64,000 bases of DNA from Nitrososphaerales archaeon (GTDB lineage: Archaea; Thermoproteota; Nitrososphaeria; Nitrososphaerales; CADDZS01), in contig JASHNZ010000012.1 of NCBI GenBank assembly GCA_030041355.1, positions 1 to 64,000 on the forward strand, in the 5' to 3' direction. The position numbers were made by a program, and so were the translations under genes. This document shows positions 36,265 through 45,946 of this stretch, one piece after another. Positions within the stretch are counted from its first letter, which is position 1. Each line of letters opens with the position of its first letter. The notes beneath the pieces are model-generated. The model was not told where the DNA came from. It saw only the letters and a list, made by a program, of their open reading frames with translations, and ran no database searches.

Positions 36265-39200
36265 TTACAACAGTCGAACTTGGTCTAATAGCAATCTCCT
36301 CCTTTCGATCCTCGCTTGAAGTAACTTTTCTTCTGTTTTTAGATCTGCGCTCTCTTCGATCTTAGCCATATTCGAAGAATTTCGGTGATCTAGCGATTCA
36401 ATGTCAGCTCGGATCCTTTCCAGCTCCGACGTCATCGAGACATATTCGTTCTTTGTTCGTAAGAACTCTTCTTCGATCTTGGAAATTTTCTCTCTTATTG
36501 TGTATATGCTCTCAGCCAAGTTCTGTTTTCCGGCATCATCCTGCTGTGCAATTTTCAGTTTCAGTGCTTCCATTTCGGATTCGAGACTAGATTTTATCTT
36601 GAGAAGTGAAGCAAAATCTCTTGTTTTGCTCTGTTCGACTATTGATCGCGCTATATGAGATTTAGCTAATCTAAAATTCTTTGAGGGGTCCAAATATATC
36701 AGAGCGGGATGCCAGGTAAATTCGCCAGATTCCATTGGTTTGCATGATACAATGAGAGATTTTGAAGATCGTGCATCTATCCGCCTCTCAAGTTTGATAG
36801 AATGACCCTCGACGAGTCCAACTGGACATTCTACAATTTCAAAGCCTTCGGGGACGACTTCATCTATCTTGACCACTGTAATAGGTTCTCGGCCTAGGTT
36901 TGAAACGCTGAGTATAACCTTCGAGATTTCTCCGACTTCCGTGTATGGCTTGGCGACTTGAGAGTCAAATGAAATGTAAGAGGTTCCTAGTCCCCGAGTG
37001 GAGCTGTGTGGTGTTTGCTCAATAACTGATGAGCTCGCGATCGCGGCGTAAATGATCTGGTTCGAAGCAACCTCTGCGATTATGTCATGAGCAAGCGGGA
37101 TTAGGCGCTGGTGGTTTCTCACCGCACTGATCATTTTCAATGCTTCTTTCACTCTAAGAGAGCGGGGGGAGGATCCTACAAGCTTGTAATGCTTTGAGGC
37201 GAGAGAGAGCGATCTTTGAGCCTCAGCATAGAGTTTTGCTTTCACCTGAGCGTTTTCGATTTCTCTTTCAGCAGAACTCATCTTGATTGTGGCATCAAGT
37301 ATGTGCTTGCTCGCCTTTAGAATGTTCAGAAAAGACTTGTTTCCGACTTTCTTGAAATTGGTTTCTGCACTTTGAAGTGCTTTGTTGCATTCTTCAACTA
37401 GATCGGCATCAAGTTTCGTGTCTAGTGAGCTTTCGACTCGGTTTGAGTGGTAAAGAAAAGCGGCAAAACTTGCAAGACCTGCCAGAAGCGGACGAAGCGT
37501 TTTTGACCTTGAGACCTCAGACGCCAGTCTGAAGATTTCCATGGCGTCAAGATACAACTTGGGATTGTTCTTTAGCTGTGCTCTTTGGAAGCGGCTCAAA
37601 GCTCTGCATAGTGACGCCATCGACTGTAACTCGTTGGAGCGAAGTGGGTCTGAGATTACCCGGTTGGAAGCTAAGTCCTCAAACATTGTTTCCGCCTCCG
37701 ATAATCCCGAGACCGAAGATTCGATGTCGCCAATCCTATATGCTTCTTTTGATTTCTCGAGTATGATCCTTGCCTGGCAGAAGATCGTCAATTGCTGAGC
37801 TAGAGTCAAGAACGCAGACATGTATGGGGAGGGATCTTTCTTTGCTTCTTCGCAGAACTTTGAAAGATTGGAAATTGCTTGAACAAACGACTCTACAGCT
37901 TCATCCAACCTGTCCTCTTCTAGAGATCTGCCTTCACCTCGTTCGATTAGAGATTCAGCAAGAAAGAGCCCAGATCCCCTGGACCATTCTCTAGTATGAG
38001 AAATCAGGTCAGCTGCTTCAGAATAAAGGGTAGCTGCTTTTTCGAAATCGGATGATACATGAGCAATTTTCGCTAGCTCGATTTTATTCCAAGCAAGCAT
38101 GTAGTCTGCAAAATCATCGTAAACATTGATCCCAAGATCTGAGGCACTTTTGGCTTTCTCATAGAATTCGTAGGCATCCACGTAACTATCTGCACTTTTC
38201 GCGTATTTACCTTCCAGGTCGAGAATTTGGCCAAGTAGCCAATTCGACTCAGCAACACTTTCATTCCATCCATTCTCTTTAGAAATAGCCCGAGCTTCGT
38301 TGCACATTCTTTTTCCTAGCGAAGATTGTCTCCGTTTTTCAGGTTCAGAAATATCAAAAGTCAGAAGCTCATAACATACATCGGCAGCCAAAAGGCATGC
38401 GTCAACAGGCTTCTTGCTAAGTCTATCACCTTTGTAGTAGGTCCTGCTCCGAAGAGCGTATTCAAGAGATCTCCTCAGTGTTTCGACGATGAGTTTCGTT
38501 TGTTTTTTAGACGATTGAAAAGGATAATCTAGACTCGATTTCCGGCTATTTGCAAGCTGCCTGTAATAATCGGAATTGCGAAAAAAAATGTCTCCAATGA
38601 AAAAAGCGCTAGACAGTTTGCCCCCAATATTAGATTCTCCTTGATTAATCAGATCTTCGGCTTTCTTTACGAGCTTGAGGGAACGCAACATGTACTTCTC
38701 CCTCAGCCGAGGGCTCGAATAATCAGCCAATTTACTATAGCAACCTGCAATCCAAGAACCCGCTAGAAAATCGCTGTCATAAGTGGACCAAAGAGAGAGC
38801 CAACGCAAAGCTTCGTCAGCAATCATGATCGTTCTCTTCAATGATTGCCTAATTTTTTCTTTGTCAGTTTCGATCTGAGTTTCAGTTTCGTAAGTGCCAG
38901 CAATCATGTAAGCGCTTAATCCTTTGTAGTTATCCCACGTAGTGCGTTTTGCAAAACTATAGGATCTTTCGAAATCTGCGCGCGCTTTTTTGATTTGTCT
39001 GATCATCTCAGCACCTTCAATTGTGTCCGCACGACCTTCATAACAAAGTCCTAGATCCCAATATGCAACTGAGATCATGGCTGAATAGAAGTCGCGTATT
39101 GGGTTTGGACTAACCTTTCGATTTTTCTGTGTCTTAGCTGATGTTTGAAAGCGCAGACTGCGGTTGTTTGAGAGACTACGGTCGACTTCAATCAGAGACT

Positions 39201-39858
39201 CTACTGACTTTTGGAGATAGCCCAGAGCGGCGTTGACGTTCCGGTCTGCCTGCCAATAAGAAAATCCTACTCCCTCGAGAAGTATACCCCTCAAACCTTC
39301 CATTTGCCCTGACGAAAGATTCTGCGGTCCTCTGATTTCCCCTTGGTTTACGCCTGAAGTTCCAGAATCTATTACAGAAATCAGAGCGGAGGCTTTTTCC
39401 CTCGTCCTATCGAGGTCCTTAATGAGAGACTTGTTCGATCTCATAAGAAAGGGGAGCACTCGAAGTTGGACGAACAGTCCCACAACATAACTCTCGGACA
39501 GAGTGTCTTTCGAATGCTCTGTTGCTTGAATGGCATGGTCGAACATTGACGAAGCATTTCTCTGTTTATCATACCCTCTATGATTAGGGTACAACCAATG
39601 AAGCAGAGCTAGTAGAGAATGGTACTCTGCCACCTTGTCCTCCCGTCTTTCGCCTGCCGATTCCTTCAACTTGTCCTCCAGCTCGACCTTTGAGGATGAG
39701 AAGAGATCCACCGCTTCGTTGGGTTTTTTCAAAACTGTGTTGAATGCGGAGACCTGAGAATAAAATTCAAAAAATTGCGAATCAGAAACTGACGAAATTC
39801 TATTCTTCGGACTAGGGCTTAATTCTCGAGATTGAAGACTCAGAGAACTCTCTGACAC
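36265..39858 (-). CDS. Giant TPR-like scaffold with beta-sandwich and coiled coil
   Basis: A 1197-residue soluble protein. About residues 30-930 are continuous helix pairs with TPR/SEL-like signatures (for example AESNWLLGQILDLEGKYAKS, ADYMLAWNKIELAKIAHVSS). At about 960-1065 there is a strand-rich CARDB/DUF11-like domain (ISKVILSVSNLGREPITVVK). A coiled coil (about 1070-1197) ends the protein. The start is GTG 39858 with a GAGG Shine-Dalgarno. No membrane segment, no enzyme motif. It looks like a large interaction platform, and its tight link to two KaiC-like ATPases implies that it is their partner or substrate sensor. No family name known to me. Confidence 0.7.
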   Translation of the reverse strand: MSESSLSLQSRELSPSPKNRISSVSDSQFFEFYSQVSAFNTVLKKPNEAVDLFSSSKVELEDKLKESAGERREDKVAEYHSLLALLHWLYPNHRGYDKQRNASSMFDHAIQATEHSKDTLSESYVVGLFVQLRVLPFLMRSNKSLIKDLDRTREKASALISVIDSGTSGVNQGEIRGPQNLSSGQMEGLRGILLEGVGFSYWQADRNVNAALGYLQKSVESLIEVDRSLSNNRSLRFQTSAKTQKNRKVSPNPIRDFYSAMISVAYWDLGLCYEGRADTIEGAEMIRQIKKARADFERSYSFAKRTTWDNYKGLSAYMIAGTYETETQIETDKEKIRQSLKRTIMIADEALRWLSLWSTYDSDFLAGSWIAGCYSKLADYSSPRLREKYMLRSLKLVKKAEDLINQGESNIGGKLSSAFFIGDIFFRNSDYYRQLANSRKSSLDYPFQSSKKQTKLIVETLRRSLEYALRSRTYYKGDRLSKKPVDACLLAADVCYELLTFDISEPEKRRQSSLGKRMCNEARAISKENGWNESVAESNWLLGQILDLEGKYAKSADSYVDAYEFYEKAKSASDLGINVYDDFADYMLAWNKIELAKIAHVSSDFEKAATLYSEAADLISHTREWSRGSGLFLAESLIERGEGRSLEEDRLDEAVESFVQAISNLSKFCEEAKKDPSPYMSAFLTLAQQLTIFCQARIILEKSKEAYRIGDIESSVSGLSEAETMFEDLASNRVISDPLRSNELQSMASLCRALSRFQRAQLKNNPKLYLDAMEIFRLASEVSRSKTLRPLLAGLASFAAFLYHSNRVESSLDTKLDADLVEECNKALQSAETNFKKVGNKSFLNILKASKHILDATIKMSSAEREIENAQVKAKLYAEAQRSLSLASKHYKLVGSSPRSLRVKEALKMISAVRNHQRLIPLAHDIIAEVASNQIIYAAIASSSVIEQTPHSSTRGLGTSYISFDSQVAKPYTEVGEISKVILSVSNLGREPITVVKIDEVVPEGFEIVECPVGLVEGHSIKLERRIDARSSKSLIVSCKPMESGEFTWHPALIYLDPSKNFRLAKSHIARSIVEQSKTRDFASLLKIKSSLESEMEALKLKIAQQDDAGKQNLAESIYTIREKISKIEEEFLRTKNEYVSMTSELERIRADIESLDHRNSSNMAKIEESADLKTEEKLLQARIERRRLLLDQVRLL

Positions 39859-39899
39859 TTTTTTCCTCTAGCCCAATAGAGCCACGCTTGGAATGTGCC

Positions 39900-39908
39900 C
39901 TATATAGA
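39900..39908 (-). promoter_or_regulatory. TATA box of the TPR/KaiC operon
   Basis: CTATATAG with flanking T on the minus strand, about 45 nt upstream of GTG 39858, giving a leader near 20 nt that holds the GAGG site. A half-palindrome TGAGAATC of the 49-53 kb regulon lies at 39973-39980, but without its second arm. Confidence 0.6.
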
Positions 39909-40037
39909 TACTGTACTGGAAATTCGTTTGTTACTGTTTTCAATCTCATTCTGCGAGTCTAACGAGACGAGGTGAGAATCTCATGTGGCTTGAGCCAAAT
40001 TCGATTCCTGAGATTACTTTAAGGCGCGAGAGGCAGA

Positions 40038-40046
40038 TAGATATAT
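40038..40046 (+). promoter_or_regulatory. TATA box for the divergent KaiC-like gene
   Basis: AGATATATT about 37 nt before ATG 40079, so the transcript starts about 10 nt upstream of the coding region. It faces the minus-strand operon across a 220-bp gap that holds both promoters. Confidence 0.6.
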
Positions 40047-40078
40047 TCCAGAGCTCAAAAATGCATTGATTGTAAAAT

Positions 40079-40858
40079 ATGAAGAGCGAACACGTGCCGA
40101 CAGGGATTCCCGGCCTTGATGACATTCTTGGCGGAGGATATCCAAGAGGGCGAGTGATCCTGATCACTGGAAGCCCCGGTTCTGGCAAGACGCTCATGGC
40201 AATGCAATTTTTGGTTGATGGGGTAGAAAGATTCGACGAAAGAGGAGTCTTTGTTTCGCTTGAGGAAAGCAAATACCACCTCCTTAGCGAGATGGAAAAC
40301 TTTGGATGGGATCTCGAAAAGTATGAGAAGAAAAACCAACTTGCTATCGTCGATGCTTCCCCTCTGAGACAGATTTCAAAGGTCAAAGAAGAAAACCTTC
40401 CAGAAGAAGAGGATCAAAGAGAAGTTAAGTTAAGGGGGCCTGAATTTTCTATTTCAGCACTAAGCACTGTAATTCGAAGTTATGCGAGAGTAACCCGAGC
40501 AACGAGAATTGTGATCGATCCAATAACTTCGCTTTCGTTTCAATTTCCTGATGATCAAACGAGGAGGACTGCCATAATAGATCTCCTAGATTCTCTGATG
40601 AGCATGGGAACTACGAATATTATTACAAGTGAGTTGGGGCCGTTGGTTGGAAGCGCCCCGGGTGAAAGGCAAATACCGTCGGAGGAGTATCTCTGTCACG
40701 GTGTGATCGTTCTCCATAGTACCTATGTTTCTGGTAGGGGAATTCAGACATCACTGGAAATTGAAAAAATGAGGGAGACAAAACACGATAGGCAGCTCCA
40801 TCCGTATGCCATCACCGAGAAAGGTTTCATTGTTTACGCTGAGAGAGTTTTAGGCTAA
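40079..40858 (+). CDS. Third KaiC-like ATPase
   Basis: A 259-residue KaiC-like protein with HVPTGIPGLDDILGGGYPRG at the N-terminus, Walker A GSPGSGKT (31-38), VSLEESKYHLL, and the IVIDPITSLSFQF Walker B strand. An insert of about 25 acidic and basic residues (KVKEENLPEEEDQREVKLRG) sits at about 100-120, between conserved strands. It is more similar to canonical archaeal KaiC-like ATPases than the 35555-36256 protein. It is divergent from the TPR operon and 200 nt upstream of the HerA-like gene. Probably part of the same system. Confidence 0.87.
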   Translation: MKSEHVPTGIPGLDDILGGGYPRGRVILITGSPGSGKTLMAMQFLVDGVERFDERGVFVSLEESKYHLLSEMENFGWDLEKYEKKNQLAIVDASPLRQISKVKEENLPEEEDQREVKLRGPEFSISALSTVIRSYARVTRATRIVIDPITSLSFQFPDDQTRRTAIIDLLDSLMSMGTTNIITSELGPLVGSAPGERQIPSEEYLCHGVIVLHSTYVSGRGIQTSLEIEKMRETKHDRQLHPYAITEKGFIVYAERVLG

Positions 40859-41063
40859 GCACTGCAAACCGCGCTTTTTATGCTTCTTTGAGGCAATGCT
40901 TTAAAATAACAGAAGCTACACTCTTCCACTTAATTTACAGCATCCTAAAGAATAGATGGTTCGCATTTTGTAAGTGGCTATGCTTGATTAGCTGAAAAAG
41001 AAAAAAGGGAATTTGATGAACTGCTACTAGTTTTTTTCAAGAAAGGAAATTGGAGGATTTTTG

Positions 41064-43247
41064 ATGCCAGCTGTTGACTTGACCCAGCTAATCCGCTCTT
41101 CGATAGAGAGGAACAGCGAGATACCTGCAATACTTGACGCGTACAGCGAATTCGTCGACAGTCCGATCGGCCCCTTGGAGCTTCAAGATCTGGAGTCAGT
41201 TTTCAGCGCCATTCTTGCAAATCTTCTGGAAAGATTTCCACAGATAGCTTCGAAAAAAGCCGCCACCAATGCTAGAAATGATATAATCTCCTTTCTCGCA
41301 GCTGCTAACAATAATGCAGATCGAGTAAGAACAGTTCTAAAAGGAGAGCTTCGTTCGGCAAACAAATATATGGCAACTTCGATCACCGAGCGCTTTTCGA
41401 GGATGAACGCGGAGGAACGAAGAGCGATCGATGCAACATTAAGATTGATCAGGATTTCTCAAGAAGAAATACTATTCAGAGTTGAAATGGGAAAGGGGAT
41501 CGAAACCAGCGGAACTGAATTTGAGAGGTTTTTTGCTTCCGTTAAAGCGGAGTCACCGACTATGAAAGAGCTAAGGTTTCAGAATCTCGTCGTCGAGAAG
41601 GGAGTTTTCAACAAGTTAATACTGAAATCTAAAGGTCATCGCGATAATACAATCTGGGTTCCCTCGTTCTTCGCAAAAGAGAACTCTGACACACTAATTG
41701 AAAGATCGGTTGTAGTTTCTGAACATATTCTCCTCTCAAGACTACGCGAAATAACACAACAGGGAAGACTAGAGCCGATTAGGCCCGTTCTTTTGAGATT
41801 TATCGAAAACCGGGGAGTATTGCCAGAACCGACGGAAGTTCCTAGTGAGCTCGAGGACTTTGTCAGGAAAATTGGGGGAAAGTATGTGGTTCTAGCTCCT
41901 CTTGAGCTTGATGATGTTACGCAATTTTTTGATGAACAAGAAGCTGAGCAAGCGAAAATTCGGGAAGCACAGGAAAGACAAAGACAGCTAGTCGCTCAAG
42001 AGAGATTACAAATAGAGCAAGTAGAAAGGGAAAAACAACAGCAGAGAAAGAAGGTCTCGATCCAAGTCCCGGTCGTCGAACAAGAAAGAGAAAGAAAGAA
42101 ATCCAGCGAATCGATCTATGTAGGACGCAATCTGGATCTTGACCAATTTGTCGGAGCACTTAATCGAAGGTTGCCCGAAAAAGAAATACAAGCTCAGGTA
42201 AAGATAACAGGAGACTATTTCGTAGAACTGTCGGAAATTAACCAAGCCGGTATCTCAATAGTTGGCTCTTCGGGATCAGGGAGAAGCACTACACTCCGAA
42301 GGATTCTCGATGGGCTAGCTTCTTCAATTTCTAATTCAAACAGTTCTCGTATTGTACTAATCGACCAGAAAGGAGAACACAGAGGTATTGCTTGGAAGTA
42401 CAAATGGGATGTACTAGGATTTGCCTCGGACACGCAATCTCGACAGTTTAGACTGCCCTCCTTTCTAAACAAAGAAGACGAAGAAGGAGGTTCGGAGCTT
42501 GGCGCCGGACTTCTCCAAGAGTGGTTACTTCAGGCAGGAATGAATTGTAGCGAGCAGCAACGGGCGAGGATTGCGTCTGTGATTAGAGCACAAATTGGAT
42601 CTGCTACTCCGGAATCTGTTTCAAAGGCAATTATCGCAGAGCCAGAACTTGCTCCAGTAGCTCAAAAATTGGCAAAGAATATTCTCGCGAAGAACGTGAT
42701 GATGAGAATATTCACAGAGGATTCGCAGGCTCGAATTGAAATGGGCGAGAGGAGTGTTATATTTGATGTGTCCGGGAGGGGTCTACGAGATCCCACAACC
42801 AAAGAGGAAAGGCTCATCGCCTCGGTCTTGATACTGAAGTACTTGCTCGATTCGAATCTCCAGTCCTCAATAGTAGTCCTTGAGGATGTGCTTGATCGAT
42901 TGAAGAGCGAGAGTTTGCGGAAAAAAGTGATACATTATGTTTCGAGGTTGAGAGAGAAGGGATGCACAATCGTCGCAACTGCCCGTTCTCAGATTAGAGA
43001 TTTTGTCGGTGGTGGCTCGCTCGAGATCCTGCACAGGCTCTCTGGCGAAAAAGTTGTAGCTGAAGAGGTAAGCGGGTTCAAGATGACGCGCCAAATTAAG
43101 AATCTCCCTATCATTGTTACGTTTCTCCCCAGGGGTTATGCTTTCACTTCTTCTATACTAACTCGTCAAGAAACCGGTGGAAGCGGGAATATTCCTTCAT
43201 CCGCAATCAAGGTCGAGCCTTTGCAGTTCTCTACAACAATGGCTTGA
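41064..43247 (+). CDS. HerA-like ATPase with altered Walker A
   Basis: A 727-residue protein. An N-terminal helical domain (1-170), a strand-rich domain, a Gln/Glu/Arg-rich coiled coil (about 295-350) and a C-terminal HerA/FtsK-like motor (about 365-690) are visible. The P-loop is GSSGSGRST, with Arg in place of the invariant Lys; the Walker B SSIVVLEDVLDRL is normal, and the RSQIRD segment fits sensor 2. Start ATG 41064, with GGAGG 7 nt upstream; TTG 41061 is adjacent. The motor may bind but hydrolyse ATP poorly. It follows the KaiC-like gene on the same strand. Confidence 0.75.
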   Translation: MPAVDLTQLIRSSIERNSEIPAILDAYSEFVDSPIGPLELQDLESVFSAILANLLERFPQIASKKAATNARNDIISFLAAANNNADRVRTVLKGELRSANKYMATSITERFSRMNAEERRAIDATLRLIRISQEEILFRVEMGKGIETSGTEFERFFASVKAESPTMKELRFQNLVVEKGVFNKLILKSKGHRDNTIWVPSFFAKENSDTLIERSVVVSEHILLSRLREITQQGRLEPIRPVLLRFIENRGVLPEPTEVPSELEDFVRKIGGKYVVLAPLELDDVTQFFDEQEAEQAKIREAQERQRQLVAQERLQIEQVEREKQQQRKKVSIQVPVVEQERERKKSSESIYVGRNLDLDQFVGALNRRLPEKEIQAQVKITGDYFVELSEINQAGISIVGSSGSGRSTTLRRILDGLASSISNSNSSRIVLIDQKGEHRGIAWKYKWDVLGFASDTQSRQFRLPSFLNKEDEEGGSELGAGLLQEWLLQAGMNCSEQQRARIASVIRAQIGSATPESVSKAIIAEPELAPVAQKLAKNILAKNVMMRIFTEDSQARIEMGERSVIFDVSGRGLRDPTTKEERLIASVLILKYLLDSNLQSSIVVLEDVLDRLKSESLRKKVIHYVSRLREKGCTIVATARSQIRDFVGGGSLEILHRLSGEKVVAEEVSGFKMTRQIKNLPIIVTFLPRGYAFTSSILTRQETGGSGNIPSSAIKVEPLQFSTTMA

Positions 43248-43302
43248 GCTGTTCTTTAGAACATCTGCGACTCAGAAAGGAATAGCTGAAATCTGAAAGA
43301 GA

Positions 43303-45627
43303 ATGTCCACGACTGAAATCGCTCCACTGGAAGCTCCAGCAGAGAAAGACGAGTTCTCTGTCATTGGTAAGAGGGTCTCCAAATATGATTCACTCGAAAA
43401 GGTGACCGGGCAAGCTGAATATCTGATTGATCTCAAGCTTCCAGGCATGCTCTATGGAAAGATTCTTCGCAGCCGATACGCTCATGCCAAGATTTTGAAG
43501 GTCGACACTAGAAAAGCCGAACAGCTCCCTGGAGTAATCGCGGTCATTACGGCAAAGAATACCCCGAGAATCAAGTTTGGATTCATGAAAGACAATCTTC
43601 CTCTGAAAGATGGAAAGGTTCTATCATGTCGTGATGAAGTCGCTGCAGTTGCAGCGATTGATGAGCAGACTGCCGCGAAAGCTTTGGAGCTAATAGAAGT
43701 GGGGTACGAGAAGCTCCCCGCAGTGTTTGATCCGCTTGAAGCAATGAAGCAAACTGCCCCTAGACTACACGAAGAATCAGAGAACAACATTGCAAAGCTT
43801 CCCTTTTCCTTCAAGGCGGGGAATCCTGATCGTATCTTTTCTCGCAAGGACGTAGTAACTTTTGACAATACTTTCAAAGTTCATTTCATGACTCATACTG
43901 CTCTGGGAACTATGGCTGCACTTGCCTCATATGATCAAGACAAGCGCCTAACAATTTTTGCGAACACTCAAGCCCCATTCATGTACCAGCGAGAGATCGC
44001 GGAAGCTCTTGGGATTCCTGGAGAGAACGTACGAGTTATTCAACCGTACATCGGAGGCGCATTTGGAAGAGGAATGGATGTGTATCCCGTCGACCTTATT
44101 GCCTGTTTGCTCTCCATGAAAACTGGAAGGCCAGTGAAGATAGTCTTCTCAAGAGAAGAAGATCTGAGCTACTCGCCTACGAGACAGCCAGCTATAATCA
44201 AGCTCAAGACGGCAGCGTCGCGAGATGGAAAGCTGCTGGCGAGGAGCTCAGAGATCTACCTTGATACCGGCGCCTATGTCTCTTGGGGAGCATTTGATTC
44301 GAGGGTGATGATGGCGACAACCACCGGTCAGTACAGAATCGAGAATGTTCAGTTTGAATCCTCCGTAGTTTACACGAACAACCCATACTCTGGCACTATG
44401 CGAGGAGCTGGGAATCCCCAAATCAATTTCGCGATCGAGTCGCAGATGGATACGATCGCGGAAAAATTAGGGATGGACCCAGTGGAGCTCAGACTCCGAA
44501 ACGCAAACCAGCCTGGTGACATTACAACTCAAGGAATGAAGATTGCTACCTGTGCAATGGAAGAAACTCTCAGGCTTGCCGCAAAAGAGATCGGATGGAA
44601 AGGAAGGCATCGCGAAGGAGAAGGAAGAGGAATAGGATTTTCTACTTTATTTCACGTCGCCGGAGGGGCACGTGTCTACAAATCTGACGGGTGCGGCGCT
44701 ATGATCAAGATCGATGATTTCGGCAAGGTAAGTCTTTCGATTGGAACTACCGAGATTGGTACGGGCTCTGACACGTCAATTGCGCAAATTGTGGCCGAAG
44801 AATTAGGCGTCCCTCTCTCAAAGATTGAAATCATAAACAAAGATACTGCTCTAAAGCCTTGGGATGTCGGAACCCATGCCAGTAGAGCCACTTTCATCGG
44901 AGGAAATGCGGCTCTACTAGCGGCGCGTGATGCGAAAAAACAGATCCTTAGAATAGCAGCCAAACAATTTCTTGACGATCCAGTGAAACTTGAAATCAAG
45001 AATGGCGAAGTATATTCAATTTCAGAGCCAAAGAAAAGAATCGAGTACTCAAAACTATTGAGACATGCTCACTTTAAGCAGGGAGGGACTATGATTATGG
45101 CTTCTGCTTTCTTTGATCCGCAAACTGAAATGTCCGACGAAAACGGGATCGGAAATATCTCGATGACATACGCTTTCGGGACACAGGCAGCTCTAGTCGA
45201 GGTAGACGAAGAAACTGGCAAGATTGAGGTTTTGAAGGTGGTCGCAGTCCACGATGCTGGGCGAATCCTGAACCCAAATGGGGCAGAAGGACAAATCCAA
45301 GGCGGAGTTGTGATGTCTCTTGGGTATGCGCTATGCGAACAATTAATTTTGGACGAGGGGCTGGTGATGAATCCGAGCTTCGCGGATTACAAGCTAATGA
45401 CAAGCTTTGAGATTCCCGAAATCGAAGTACGCTTTGTGGGCAAGCCTGATTCCTCGGGACCATTTGGGGCAAAGGGGCTAGGAGAGCACGGATGCATTCC
45501 AACTGCCGCAGCCCTTGCAAACGCGGTTAATGATGCGCTTGGGGTTAGAATATTCGATCTTCCTCTGACTCCGGATAAGATTGTGAATGCGCTTGATACA
45601 AAACAGGCAAGTGCTACTCCCGCTTGA
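43303..45627 (+). CDS. Xanthine dehydrogenase-family Mo-hydroxylase large subunit
   Basis: A 774-residue molybdenum hydroxylase large subunit. The N-terminal GKRVSKYDSLEKVTGQAEYL and the domain with YAHAKILKVDTRKAEQLPGV are typical of the 4-hydroxybenzoyl-CoA reductase/aldehyde oxidase branch. The molybdopterin-binding YIGGAFGRGMDVY, the TMRGAGNPQ loop and the catalytic glutamate region GPFGAKGLGEHGC are all seen. The partner FAD and 2Fe-2S subunits are not in the window. It starts 55 nt after the HerA-like gene but is probably a separate unit. Substrate unknown. Confidence 0.88.
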   Translation: MSTTEIAPLEAPAEKDEFSVIGKRVSKYDSLEKVTGQAEYLIDLKLPGMLYGKILRSRYAHAKILKVDTRKAEQLPGVIAVITAKNTPRIKFGFMKDNLPLKDGKVLSCRDEVAAVAAIDEQTAAKALELIEVGYEKLPAVFDPLEAMKQTAPRLHEESENNIAKLPFSFKAGNPDRIFSRKDVVTFDNTFKVHFMTHTALGTMAALASYDQDKRLTIFANTQAPFMYQREIAEALGIPGENVRVIQPYIGGAFGRGMDVYPVDLIACLLSMKTGRPVKIVFSREEDLSYSPTRQPAIIKLKTAASRDGKLLARSSEIYLDTGAYVSWGAFDSRVMMATTTGQYRIENVQFESSVVYTNNPYSGTMRGAGNPQINFAIESQMDTIAEKLGMDPVELRLRNANQPGDITTQGMKIATCAMEETLRLAAKEIGWKGRHREGEGRGIGFSTLFHVAGGARVYKSDGCGAMIKIDDFGKVSLSIGTTEIGTGSDTSIAQIVAEELGVPLSKIEIINKDTALKPWDVGTHASRATFIGGNAALLAARDAKKQILRIAAKQFLDDPVKLEIKNGEVYSISEPKKRIEYSKLLRHAHFKQGGTMIMASAFFDPQTEMSDENGIGNISMTYAFGTQAALVEVDEETGKIEVLKVVAVHDAGRILNPNGAEGQIQGGVVMSLGYALCEQLILDEGLVMNPSFADYKLMTSFEIPEIEVRFVGKPDSSGPFGAKGLGEHGCIPTAAALANAVNDALGVRIFDLPLTPDKIVNALDTKQASATPA

Positions 45628-45946
45628 GCTTCAGTCAAGCAACGGCTTATCCTGTGCCTGTGCGGACAAGGCACCCTACGGCCTCTAGACACGGTAGAGC
45701 GATTTCCGGGATATCTCAAATTAGCGAAAAGCTATACATCAAGAGTACATCGATGGTATGATAATCTTAGAGCGCATCAACTCACAGTGCATTGAACCGT
45801 AGGTTTTCTTACTCCTTTGCGCGACGCGGTACAACTCGCTGAATAAAGCCATGAAAAGCTATACCATGACTATGTTTCTTCTGAATTGCTACAACGAGAG
45901 CATTTTCTTGAGAAATTGAGATGATAGAGTTTAGGACGTTTATCAG
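45628..45946. other. Intergenic stretch, nothing supported
   Basis: About 320 bases between convergent genes. AAAAGCTATAC occurs twice (near 45728 and 45853). No gene, tRNA or hairpin terminator that I can support. Confidence 0.4.

Noticed and set aside
39973-39980. TGAGAATC half-site near the KaiC/TPR promoters.
   Set aside because: The second arm is missing, and the spacing to TATA boxes differs from the 49-53 kb operators.
45387-45719. Long minus-strand frames inside and after the first Mo-hydroxylase gene.
   Set aside because: They are antisense shadows of a well-supported gene.
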